In this document: positions 9,813 to 19,009 of the stretch, one piece after another | Layout: the number at the start of each line of letters is the position of its first letter | Numbering within the stretch: the first letter of the stretch is position 1 | Assembly: GCA_022799175.1 (NCBI GenBank) | Contig: JAAWNY010000006.1 | Location: 1 to 64,000 of the forward strand | From: Lachnospiraceae bacterium | GTDB lineage: Bacteria; Bacillota; Clostridia; Lachnospirales; Lachnospiraceae | Direction of reading: 5' to 3' | Length of the DNA stretch: 64,000 nt | Position numbers and translations under genes: made by a program | Notes under the pieces: model-generated | Database searches by the model: none | What the model was told of the DNA's origin: nothing | What the model saw: only the letters and a program-made list of their open reading frames with translations

Positions 9813-10508
9813 GTGTACACGTTATTGCTTCGGTTAAGTGCGCCATTACAGTCATGGGGATCCGAATCCGTATATGATAACCGAGAAACGGATGATATGC
9901 CCACGAAAAGTGGAGTGATCGGAATGCTGGCGGCGGCTTTGGGAAGAAAAAGATCGGATTCTCTGGAGGATTTAGTGAAGCTGAAATTTGGTGTTAGAAT
10001 CGATCAGCAGGGAAGGCGGTTGAAAGATTTTCAGATCACACAAATGGGCGAAAAATTAAATGCCAATCTTTCCTATCGTATTTATTTAAGTGATGCCATA
10101 TTTCTGGTGGGACTAGAATGTGAGGATATCGATTTCTTAAAAAATCTGGAGGAAGCTCTTAGGCATCCAAGATTTGCAGTCTTTTTAGGTAGACGTTCCT
10201 GCCCTCCGACACAGCTTCTTGTATTAGGAATACGAGACAACAATTTATATCAGTCTCTTTTGGAGGAAGAGTGGCTGGTGCCAGACTGGAAAAGGAAAGC
10301 GTTTTTTCGCTATTCAGATAAACGAAATTTAAGAATTGTCGCCGATGCTATGGAAGGAACGGCAATTAAGAAAGATATGCCAATTTCATATTCGCCTTTC
10401 AGACGAGAATATGGATATCGGTACATAAGAGAGATGCCTGGAAAAACTGTGGAAAAAAATCCGTATTTTGTTTCAACAGATCAAGATCCTATGATGGAAT
10501 TGAGGTGA
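9813..10508 (+). CDS. cas5e: Cas5e (CasD)
   Basis: VYTLLLRLSAPLQSWGSESVYDNRETDDMPTKSGVIGMLAAALG; GTG start inferred inside the ORF called from 9768. Confidence 0.93.
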   Translation: MYTLLLRLSAPLQSWGSESVYDNRETDDMPTKSGVIGMLAAALGRKRSDSLEDLVKLKFGVRIDQQGRRLKDFQITQMGEKLNANLSYRIYLSDAIFLVGLECEDIDFLKNLEEALRHPRFAVFLGRRSCPPTQLLVLGIRDNNLYQSLLEEEWLVPDWKRKAFFRYSDKRNLRIVADAMEGTAIKKDMPISYSPFRREYGYRYIREMPGKTVEKNPYFVSTDQDPMMELR

Positions 10509-11143
10509 GAGGGATGTATATTTCAAGAGTTCCATTGGATGTGTCAAGAAGAAAAACGCAGATTGCTCTGGTTTCACCTAATAAGATTCATGGTGCCGTA
10601 GAGGAAGCTTTTTCTGAAAAGCAGGACAGAAACTTGTGGCGAATTGATATACTGAAAGGTAGAACATATCTGCTGATCATAAGCGCTATGAAACCGGATT
10701 TGTCAAGAATAGCAGTTCAATTTGGTTTTGAGGAAGACTGGGGCGAGACGAAAGAATATGACGGATTGCTGAAACGTATTGATAAGGGATCGGCATGGCA
10801 TTTTCGGTTGGCAGCAAATCCTGTTCATAGTGTTAAAGATGGAGAAAAGAGAGGAAAAGTTACAGCGCATACTTCGGAAAAATATCAACTGGAGTGGCTG
10901 AATCGTCAGGCAGCAAAAAAGGGATTTCGTATTTTGCCTGATGGGGCATATGTTGTGGAATCTGGCTGGAAGATTTTTAAAAAAGCAAATTTCCAGCAAA
11001 AAGTGCGTATTTTTGAAGCGGTGTATGAGGGAACATTGTATGTGGAAGATGTTGATGCTTTTAGAGATACACTTGTAAGCGGTATAGGCCGGGAAAAAGC
11101 GTATGGTATGGGTTTACTTACTGTTGTAAAAGCGGAGGTATAG
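10505..11143 (+). CDS. cas6e: CRISPR RNA endonuclease Cas6e (CasE)
   Basis: Gene order; MYISRVPLDVSRR N-terminus and C-terminal GIGREKAYGMGLLTVV glycine-rich motif; start may be ATG 10514. Confidence 0.93.
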   Translation: MRGMYISRVPLDVSRRKTQIALVSPNKIHGAVEEAFSEKQDRNLWRIDILKGRTYLLIISAMKPDLSRIAVQFGFEEDWGETKEYDGLLKRIDKGSAWHFRLAANPVHSVKDGEKRGKVTAHTSEKYQLEWLNRQAAKKGFRILPDGAYVVESGWKIFKKANFQQKVRIFEAVYEGTLYVEDVDAFRDTLVSGIGREKAYGMGLLTVVKAEV

Positions 11144-12091
11144 ATGAAAAATAAGGAAGGGAGAGAGAAACCAGGAATTTCGTCATTGCCGCGCATGCAA
11201 GATCGTATGACATTTATCTACTTAGAAAGATGCAAAATCAGTAGAGACAACACTACGATTACCGTGAAAGATGAAAGTGGAGTTACTTATATTCCGGCTG
11301 CGGCAATTTCCGTTTTACTATTAGGACCTGGGACTAATGCAACCCATAGGGCAATGGAGCTGATCAGTGATATGGGTGTTACTATTATTTGGACAGGTGA
11401 ACATGGGGTTCGGTTTTATGCTTATGGGAGGGCGCTTACGAATCATGCAACGCTTTTACTTAAACAGGCACAGATGGTAAGCAATGAGAAAAAACATATT
11501 CAAGTTGCGAGAATGATGTATCAACTGAGATTTCCTAATGAAGATGTCTCAAAATTGACTATGCAGCAGTTGAGAGGAAGGGAAGGTAGTAGGATTCGTC
11601 GGATTTATCGGGAGCAATCAGAAAAGTGGAATATATCCTGGACAAAAAGAAATTATTGCCCAGATGATTATGAAAGCGGAGATCCTGTCAACCAGGCATT
11701 GTCTGCCGGAAATGCTTGCTTATATGGCCTTGCCCATGCGGTCATATGTGCTCTTGGATGTTCACCAGGATTAGGGTTCGTTCATGTGGGACATGAATTA
11801 TCATTTGTGTATGATATTGCGGATCTATATAAAGCGGAAACAACAATCCCCATTGCTTTTGAGATAGCAGCAGACAAGGTGGAGGATATCGGGAGTGTTG
11901 TAAGACGAAGATTAAGGGAAGAATGGAAAAAGGGTCATATTTTAGACCGGATGGTTCATGATATAAAGTTTTTACTTTCAGATGGTCAGTGGCAGGAAGA
12001 GGATTATAAAAGTACGGTTTATCTTTGGGATAATATACAGGGTGAATTGGAGCATGGTATTTCCTATACAGAGGCAGGTGATGAAGGGTGA
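11144..12091 (+). CDS. cas1: CRISPR integrase Cas1 (type I-E)
   Basis: LERCKISRDNTTITVKDESGVTYIPAAAISVLLLGPGTNATHRAMELI; LGFVHVGHELSFVYDIADLYK. Confidence 0.97.
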   Translation: MKNKEGREKPGISSLPRMQDRMTFIYLERCKISRDNTTITVKDESGVTYIPAAAISVLLLGPGTNATHRAMELISDMGVTIIWTGEHGVRFYAYGRALTNHATLLLKQAQMVSNEKKHIQVARMMYQLRFPNEDVSKLTMQQLRGREGSRIRRIYREQSEKWNISWTKRNYCPDDYESGDPVNQALSAGNACLYGLAHAVICALGCSPGLGFVHVGHELSFVYDIADLYKAETTIPIAFEIAADKVEDIGSVVRRRLREEWKKGHILDRMVHDIKFLLSDGQWQEEDYKSTVYLWDNIQGELEHGISYTEAGDEG

Positions 12092-12960
12092 TTGTGGTAT
12101 GTGTCACCAATTGTCCGCCAGGGTTGAAAGGTGATTTGTCAAAATGGTTGTGTGAAGTGAACACAGGAGTCTATATAGGGAAATTAAGTGCTAAAGTGCG
12201 GGAAGAGTTATGGCTCAGGATTTGTGATAGTATCAGAACCGGGCAAGCAACCATGGTTTATTCTACAAACAATGAGCAGGGGTATGCATTTTTGACTCAT
12301 AATACAACATGGATTGCGACAGATTATGAAGGAATTACTTTAATGAAACGTCCGCTACCATTAAATAATGATTCTATAAATAATACTTTGTGGAAGCCAG
12401 GGTTTAGTAAGGCATCGAAATATGGGAAAATGGGTGGTGGTAAGAAAAATAGAGTATCTGCTGACTATGTTATTATAGATGTGGAAACAACAGGGCTGGA
12501 TTATGAGAAAGATAGGATCCTGGAAATAGGGCTATTGAAGATCAAAGGGAATGAAATAAAAGAACAATTACAATGCTTTGTGCAAGGTAAAAAAGCGATA
12601 CCAAAAACGGTAACAAAATTAACTGGAATCACAAATGAGCTAATCGAAAGACAAGGGATTACAGAAGAAGAAGCGTTTGAGAAGATTCAGGAATTTATTG
12701 ATTGTGATCTGGTTCTTGGTTATCAAGTACAATTTGATATAAATTTTATTTTCAGGATAGGAGAGCGGATAGGAAAACGTTTGATGATAAAAAGAACAAG
12801 AGATGTCTTACAGATTGCTCGTCAGAAAATAGATGAACTGGAAAATTATCAACTGAAAACGGTGGCAGAATACTTTTCTTTAGATGTCAGTAATATGCAT
12901 AGGGCATTGACAGACTGCATATTAACTTATAAGATATATTTGGAACTAAATAAATTATGA
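12088..12960 (+). CDS. cas2: Cas2e fused to DnaQ-like DEDD 3'-5' exonuclease domain
   Basis: N-terminal MIVVCVTNCPPGLKGDLSKWLCEVNTGVYIGKLS (Cas2e) and C-terminal DVETTG / GYQVQFDINF / HRALTDC exonuclease motifs. Confidence 0.95.
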   Translation: MIVVCVTNCPPGLKGDLSKWLCEVNTGVYIGKLSAKVREELWLRICDSIRTGQATMVYSTNNEQGYAFLTHNTTWIATDYEGITLMKRPLPLNNDSINNTLWKPGFSKASKYGKMGGGKKNRVSADYVIIDVETTGLDYEKDRILEIGLLKIKGNEIKEQLQCFVQGKKAIPKTVTKLTGITNELIERQGITEEEAFEKIQEFIDCDLVLGYQVQFDINFIFRIGERIGKRLMIKRTRDVLQIARQKIDELENYQLKTVAEYFSLDVSNMHRALTDCILTYKIYLELNKL

Positions 12961-13004
12961 TGAAATGGGATGAAAGATCCTTATGTTTTCATCGTTTTTT
13001 TAGT

Positions 13005-13277
13005 GTGTTCCCCGCGTGAGCGGGGGTGATCCTAATGCAAAGCCCAATACATCCCCAATTATTAAGTGTTCCCCGCGTGAGCGGGGGTGATCCTGTTATC
13101 ATCTATGAGGGAAAATGGCAGAATCAGTGTTCCCCGCGTGAGCGGGGGTGATCCTTTGTTTAGATGCTGGCCATTATGGAAAGTATAGTGTTCCCCGCGT
13201 GAGCGGGGGTGATCCTCGTTGATGATTATAACTTAGATTCCATTTTTCGTGTTCCCCGCATAAGCGGGGAGGATCTT
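13005..13277 (+). CRISPR. Type I-E CRISPR array: 5 repeats of 29 bp (gtgttccccgcgtgagcgggggtgatcct) and 4 spacers of 32 bp; the fifth repeat is degenerate
   Basis: Repeats start at 13005, 13066, 13127, 13188 and 13249 with exact 61-bp periodicity; last copy is gtgttccccgcataagcggggaggatctt. Confidence 0.99.
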
Positions 13278-13379
13278 ACATAAAAAATGTGAATGCAATG
13301 AATAAAATGATTTGTATAAAGAACCAAAAGACCAAGAAGAAAGTTGAGTACTAAAACTAAATTTAGAGGAATCGAAAAA

Positions 13380-14282
13380 ATGAAAGATAAAAAAGTATTG
13401 AATTTTGGTTCACTGAATATTGATTATACGTATACAGTCAGCCGCTTTGTCCGGGAAGGTGAAACGATTTCATCAAAGGACCTGAAATGTTATTCTGGAG
13501 GAAAAGGGCTGAACCAGTCGTTGGCTCTTGGAAGAAGTGGTGCGAAGGTATGGCATGCAGGCGCTGTAGGAGCAGATGGGAAATTTCTGGTGGAAGAACT
13601 GGAACAAGCTGGGGTGCATACAGAATATATTCACATGATGGAAGAACCTACCGGACATGCAATCATTCAAAAAACAGAGTCTGGAGAAAATGGGATTTTA
13701 CTATACGGTGGTGCCAATCAAAAGATAACAAAAGCACAGATCGATGAAACGATGGAACATTTTGGGGAGGGAGATTTTTTGATTCTTCAAAATGAAATCA
13801 GTGAAACGATTTATCTGATGGAGCAGGGCTACGCAAAAGGAATGCGGATTGTTTTTACCCCAGCACCGATGAATGAGAGTGTCAGAGAATATCCAGTTGC
13901 CTATACAGAGTATCTGGTACTGAATGAAACGGAGGCAGAAGGCTTTTGTGGGAAAGGCAGTCTGGAAGAAGCGATAAAAAAGCTGTCTGAAAAGTTTCCA
14001 TCGGTGAAGATTATTCTGACCTTGGGAAAACAAGGAGCCTGGTATATACATGGAAAAGAAACATATTTTCAGCAGATTGTAGAGGTACCGGTTGTCGACA
14101 CAACGGCGGCCGGTGATACGTTTACAGGATATTTTGTTGGTGCCATAATAAGGGGAATGGAGATATGGCAGGCGATGGCAATGGCAGCGGCGGCAGCTGC
14201 CATCGCAGTATCGCGTCCGGGAGCGGCGCCTTCTATTCCGGTTTGGGATGAGGTAAAATATGTGATAAATACCATAAAATAA
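13380..14282 (+). CDS. PfkB-family sugar kinase / ribokinase
   Basis: NFGSLNIDYTYTV, GGKGLNQSLALGRSGA, VVDTTAAGDTFTGYFVGA. Confidence 0.93.
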   Translation: MKDKKVLNFGSLNIDYTYTVSRFVREGETISSKDLKCYSGGKGLNQSLALGRSGAKVWHAGAVGADGKFLVEELEQAGVHTEYIHMMEEPTGHAIIQKTESGENGILLYGGANQKITKAQIDETMEHFGEGDFLILQNEISETIYLMEQGYAKGMRIVFTPAPMNESVREYPVAYTEYLVLNETEAEGFCGKGSLEEAIKKLSEKFPSVKIILTLGKQGAWYIHGKETYFQQIVEVPVVDTTAAGDTFTGYFVGAIIRGMEIWQAMAMAAAAAAIAVSRPGAAPSIPVWDEVKYVINTIK

Positions 14283-14292
14283 CAGTTCAAAG

Positions 14293-14348
14293 GCAGCAAA
14301 GAATCCATTAAGTTATAGAAGGCTGAGCGGGATTCTTTGCTGCTTTTT
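14293..14348 (+). terminator. Intrinsic terminator
   Basis: Perfect 14-bp stem GCAGCAAAGAATCC / GGATTCTTTGCTGC followed by TTTTT. Confidence 0.9.
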
Positions 14349-14369
14349 GATGGATGAAACCGTAGTCCG

Positions 14370-15326
14370 TTACATGCCATCTCGAGAAAGCTCGTCATAG
14401 CATTCTCTGAGAACCCTACAGGAGGTTCCCAATCTGTCATTTTCTTCCGGAGTTAGGGATAATTTGAGCACCCGCTGCACGCCGTTTTTATTAATGATAC
14501 AGGGAACTCCGGAAAACACATCGGTTTGTCCATACTCCCCTTTCAGCATAGCAGAAACCGTAAGAACACTATTTTCGTCGCCGAGAATTGCTTTGGTGAT
14601 TCGGGTCAGAGCCATACCGATACCATAATAAGTAGCGTGCTTGGCTTCGATGATTTTGTATGCGGCTTCCTGAACTTCTTTTTCGATTTCTGTTAATTGC
14701 TGTCTGTCAATTTCAGGATTATCTGCGCATAGTTCCAGAATGGATTTTGTGGCTATTTGAGCCTGACTCCAAGGTACGAACTCGCTATCTCCATGTTCTC
14801 CCATGACGTAGGCATGAACATTTTTCGGATCGACCCGTAGATATTCACCCAAAAGATAACGTAGTCTGGCTGTGTCTAATGCCGTGCCAGTGCCAAGTAC
14901 TTTTCTGGGATTAAAACCTGATAACATGTAGGTGATTTTGGTCATGATATCAACCGGATTGGTAGCAACAAGAAAAATTCCATCAAATCCAGAAGCAGTG
15001 ACCGGTTCGATAATGGATTGGAATACTTTGGCATTTCGTTTGAGAAGAGCGAGTCGGGTTTCGCCTGGTTTTTGAGCGACTCCGGCACTAATCACTACAA
15101 TATCGGCATCTTTACAGTCTTCGTATTCTCCCGCATAGATTTTCATGTTGGCGGCAGAGAAGGCAAGCCCATGATTTAAGTCCATAGCCTCGCCCTCGGC
15201 TCGTTTTTTATCCAGATCAAGCAGAACCAATTCATCACAGACATTCTGATTTAAAAGGGCGTAAGCATAACTCATTCCGACCATTCCCGTGCCCACTAAT
15301 ACGACTTTTCGCTTGTCATTAATCAT
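14370..15326 (-). CDS. ldh: L-lactate dehydrogenase
   Basis: VGTGMVGMSYAYALLNQ, GEHGDSEFVPWS, ATNPVDIMT. Confidence 0.92.
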   Translation of the reverse strand: MINDKRKVVLVGTGMVGMSYAYALLNQNVCDELVLLDLDKKRAEGEAMDLNHGLAFSAANMKIYAGEYEDCKDADIVVISAGVAQKPGETRLALLKRNAKVFQSIIEPVTASGFDGIFLVATNPVDIMTKITYMLSGFNPRKVLGTGTALDTARLRYLLGEYLRVDPKNVHAYVMGEHGDSEFVPWSQAQIATKSILELCADNPEIDRQQLTEIEKEVQEAAYKIIEAKHATYYGIGMALTRITKAILGDENSVLTVSAMLKGEYGQTDVFSGVPCIINKNGVQRVLKLSLTPEENDRLGTSCRVLRECYDELSRDGM

Positions 15327-15412
15327 AATCAGACCTCTTTTTTATATAATTTTAGTTGTTTTGATGATATACTCTTAGTATTCCAGATTGCGGGAAAAAT
15401 ATGAATTTGATA

Positions 15413-15441
15413 TTGACAAAAGTCTTCTGCCATTTTATACT
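15413..15441 (+). promoter_or_regulatory. Sigma-A type promoter of ptsG
   Basis: TTGACA (15413-15418), 17-bp spacer, TATACT (15436-15441). Confidence 0.75.
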
Positions 15442-15448
15442 TTATCTA

Positions 15449-15535
15449 GTGTGTTACTGATAAAGAAGTTCTATCAGGCATAAACTACCCATAACGCGGC
15501 AATATTGCTGTGGAAAGGGGGTTTATGCCTTTTTG
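15449..15535 (+). promoter_or_regulatory. GlcT-type ribonucleic antiterminator (RAT) overlapping an intrinsic terminator in the ptsG leader
   Basis: GTGTGTTACTGATAAAGAAGTTCTATCAGGCAT overlaps AGGCATAAAC / GTTTATGCCT stem followed by TTTTT; BglG-family gene downstream of ptsG. Confidence 0.8.
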
Positions 15536-15591
15536 CTGTGTATGGGTAGTATGATGTTGCACAAATCCAAAAAAGAAAGCAGGGAAAAGAA

Positions 15592-17847
15592 ATGAAAGAC
15601 AAGATTTTTGGTGTATTACAGCGGGTCGGACGTTCCTTTATGCTTCCGATCGCCATTCTTCCAGTAGCAGGGCTTCTGCTGGGAATTGGCGGTTCCTTTA
15701 CAAACGCAACCATGATTCAGGCATATCATTTGGAGGCGATTCTGGGACCAGGCACATTGTTGAACGGTTTTTTGAACATTTTAAACAGTTGTGGTAATGT
15801 GGTTTTTGAAAATTTACCTTTGTTGTTTGCCATTGGGGTAGCGGTAGGTATGGCAAAGCAAGAAAAAGAAGTGGCAGCACTGGCCAGTGTGATTGCTTTT
15901 TTTATCATGCATACAGCGATTCATGCATTATTGGTGCTTTCTGGCAAATTGGTGACAGCTCCGGAAGTGATGGATGCTACTGGAAACGCCCTGGCAGGAA
16001 TGGTCGGATCGGTAGAACAGACTGTTGGAATGCTCGATGGATCGGTGACAAAGGTGTTGGGGATTTCCTCTTTGCAGATGGGCGTGTTTGGCGGCGTGAT
16101 TGTGGGCCTGGGAGTAGCGGCTCTGCATAATAAATATTATAAAATTCAGCTTCCCCAGGTATTGTCATTCTTTGGCGGAACTCGGTTTGTACCGATTGTC
16201 TGTAGTGTAGTGTATATTTTTGTGGGAATTTTAATGTATTTTGTGTGGCCGGTGATCCAGACGGGAATTTATGGACTGGGAGCATTGGTGAATAGTTCCG
16301 GTTATGTGGGAACCTGGATTTATGGAATTATTGAGAGAGCATTGATTCCTTTTGGATTGCATCATGTATTTTATATGCCTTTCTGGCAGACAGCAGTGGG
16401 CGGTCAATTGGAAGTGGGAGGTCAGATGATATACGGCGCCCAGAACATTTTCTTTGCTCAGTTGGCTCATGTGGGGGAGATTACTCATTTTAGTGTTAAT
16501 CCGGGAACACGCTTTATGACAGGAAAATTCCCCTTTATGATTTTTGGACTTCCGGGGGCAGCGCTTGCCATGTACCAGGTATCAAAGCCGGAGAAAAAGC
16601 AGGCGGCGGGAGGTCTTTTGGTATCAGCAGCGCTGACAGCTATGTTGACAGGTATAACAGAGCCTCTGGAATTTACTTTCATTTTTGTGGCTCCATTTTT
16701 ATATGCGGTTCACAGTGTGTTGGCAGGCGCCGCTTACATGCTGATGCATATCCTGAATGTGGGTGTGGGGATGACATTTTCTGGCGGAATCATTGACCTG
16801 ACACTGTTTGGTATTCTGCCTGGTGCAAGTAAAACCAGTTGGTACTGGATCCTGGTGGTTGGCGTGGTGTATTTTGTCGTGTACTTCTTCCTATTCAAAT
16901 ATTTGATTCTGAAGTTTGATTTGAAGACGCCAGGGAGAGATGATAGTGAGGAAGTCAAATTGTATCGCAGAAGCGATGTGGACGCAAGAAAAGGTACGGA
17001 TGGTGGGCAATCGGCAGTGGACGAGCGCTCTCAGATGATTCTCAATGGTCTTGGCGGACGGAAAAACGTGGTGGATGTAGACTGTTGTATTACTCGTCTG
17101 CGCTGTACGGTTAATAAACCTGAGTTGGTAAATGAAGATATTTTAAAGAAAACGGGTGCGGCAGGAGTGATAAAAAAGGGACAGGGCGTGCAAGTAATCT
17201 ATGGACCTACGGTACCAAACATTAAAGCGGATTTGGTGGCTTATATGCCGTCAGCTCCTGATGTGGAGTATCATGAAGAAGCGAAGTCCAAAGAAGAAAA
17301 AGCCAGTAGTCAAAATACAGCAGCAGGTAATCAGGCAAATGAAAAATCTTCGTCAGAAAAGTCAACAGGCGCATCGGCTGACGGTGGAAAACATATTCCT
17401 TTGTACAGCCCATTTACCGGAAAGGTAGAATCCATTGAGCATGCACCGGATGTAACCTTTGCCCAAAAGATGATTGGCGATGGATTTATGGTGATGCCGG
17501 ATACTGGAGAGGTGTTGGCTCCTTGCGATGTAGAAGTGGCTTTTGTATTTCCTACTGGTCATGCAATGGGACTGAAGACCACCGACGGCATAGAGTTTAT
17601 GTTGCATATTGGTGTGGATACGGTGAAATTGGAAGGGAAAGGTTTTGAGCCACAGGTCAAAGATGGAGCTCATGTAAAACGGGGAGAATGTTTGCTGAAG
17701 TTTGACCTGGAATATGTAAAAAATAATGCGGTATCAGAAGCTTGTATGGTGATCTATACAGCTCTGCCAGAAGGAGCGTCGATCGTAGTGCCGGAGGAGA
17801 AGGGACTGAAGGCGCTGGATCATGCGGCAGATCTGATAGGAATTTAA
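15592..17847 (+). CDS. ptsG: Glucose-type PTS transporter EIICBA
   Basis: EIIC membrane domain, EIIB DCCITRLRCTV, EIIA MLHIGVDTVKL. Confidence 0.93.
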   Translation: MKDKIFGVLQRVGRSFMLPIAILPVAGLLLGIGGSFTNATMIQAYHLEAILGPGTLLNGFLNILNSCGNVVFENLPLLFAIGVAVGMAKQEKEVAALASVIAFFIMHTAIHALLVLSGKLVTAPEVMDATGNALAGMVGSVEQTVGMLDGSVTKVLGISSLQMGVFGGVIVGLGVAALHNKYYKIQLPQVLSFFGGTRFVPIVCSVVYIFVGILMYFVWPVIQTGIYGLGALVNSSGYVGTWIYGIIERALIPFGLHHVFYMPFWQTAVGGQLEVGGQMIYGAQNIFFAQLAHVGEITHFSVNPGTRFMTGKFPFMIFGLPGAALAMYQVSKPEKKQAAGGLLVSAALTAMLTGITEPLEFTFIFVAPFLYAVHSVLAGAAYMLMHILNVGVGMTFSGGIIDLTLFGILPGASKTSWYWILVVGVVYFVVYFFLFKYLILKFDLKTPGRDDSEEVKLYRRSDVDARKGTDGGQSAVDERSQMILNGLGGRKNVVDVDCCITRLRCTVNKPELVNEDILKKTGAAGVIKKGQGVQVIYGPTVPNIKADLVAYMPSAPDVEYHEEAKSKEEKASSQNTAAGNQANEKSSSEKSTGASADGGKHIPLYSPFTGKVESIEHAPDVTFAQKMIGDGFMVMPDTGEVLAPCDVEVAFVFPTGHAMGLKTTDGIEFMLHIGVDTVKLEGKGFEPQVKDGAHVKRGECLLKFDLEYVKNNAVSEACMVIYTALPEGASIVVPEEKGLKALDHAADLIGI

Positions 17848-18177
17848 ATGAGGGAATGGTATCCTCAGCAGATAACCGTGTGTTTTCTTGTCTACAGAGG
17901 ATAGTTTAGAAACAGAGCGATAAATTTATGTGACAGTAAATTTATACAGGACAAATGTGGGGAGATATGTTAATATAAAGTATGGTCCGGCCATGCAGCG
18001 ATTTCTGGAAACAGGACACTGTATGGCCGGATTGTTACAGAAAGCCTGTTTTTCGGAAATAAAATTGGCAGAATATTCTCAGTGGACAAGAGGGCACTTG
18101 GGGCGTGTGTCTCCTTGTCCACTGAGGGTAGAGAAGGGTTATGAAAACAGAGCATCGGGTAAATGGGGGAAAGCGGT

Positions 18178-19005
18178 ATGTATCGTGTAATCAAGGTGTT
18201 AAACAATAACGGGGTACTGGTTTACGATATGAAACGGCAGGAGGAGGCGATTCTGCTCGGAAATGGCATTGGTTTTGGCAAAAAGATTAATGAACGTTTT
18301 GAGAGGGATGAAAATACAAAGCGCTACACGATTGTGGACCGGAAAGAGAAAATGCGAACGGGTCGCCAGGTTTTAAGCGACATGGATCCGGCGTTTCTGG
18401 AGTTGGCTGGCCGGATTGTGGAGTTGGCTAGAACCGAATGGGGGGAGTTAAATCCCAATATTCTGATTCCATTGGCCGATCACATCGCGGTGGCGGTTGA
18501 GCGTATGCAGAATGGTATTCTTTTGAAAAATCCGTTTCATGGGGATATTCGTGTTTTGTATCCGGAAGAATTTCAGATTGCTTTAAAGGCCCGTGATATG
18601 GTGCAGGAGATTTCTGGTTGTGCTTTGTGCCAGGATGAGGTAGGGTATATTGCTCTCCATATCCGGGCCGGTCGGATGGACGAAAAACTGGAAGAATCTC
18701 TGCAGATGGTTACGGTAATGCGAATGGTGGTGGCGATGGTGGAAGATTCACTGGGATTAAAGCTGGATCCCCATTCGTTTATGTTTGAAAGATTTATGAC
18801 ACATTTGCGTTATTTAGTGGTCCGGATTCGGGATGGGGAATCGATCCATTTGGATATGGATGAGTATGCACGGAAACAGTTTCCCCGCTCGTATGAACTG
18901 GCGCAGCAAATCTGTGTGAAGCTGGAAAAAGAGCTTCACAAAAGAGTGCCACGAGAGGCTGTAGGGCATTTGGGGATTCATATTGAACGTCTGTGTGTGA
19001 GGTGA
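18178..19005 (+). CDS. glcT: BglG/LicT/GlcT-family transcriptional antiterminator
   Basis: N-terminal CAT domain MYRVIKVLNNNGVLVYD, two PRD domains; adjacent to RAT-controlled ptsG. Confidence 0.88.
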   Translation: MYRVIKVLNNNGVLVYDMKRQEEAILLGNGIGFGKKINERFERDENTKRYTIVDRKEKMRTGRQVLSDMDPAFLELAGRIVELARTEWGELNPNILIPLADHIAVAVERMQNGILLKNPFHGDIRVLYPEEFQIALKARDMVQEISGCALCQDEVGYIALHIRAGRMDEKLEESLQMVTVMRMVVAMVEDSLGLKLDPHSFMFERFMTHLRYLVVRIRDGESIHLDMDEYARKQFPRSYELAQQICVKLEKELHKRVPREAVGHLGIHIERLCVR

Positions 19006-19009
19006 TTTC

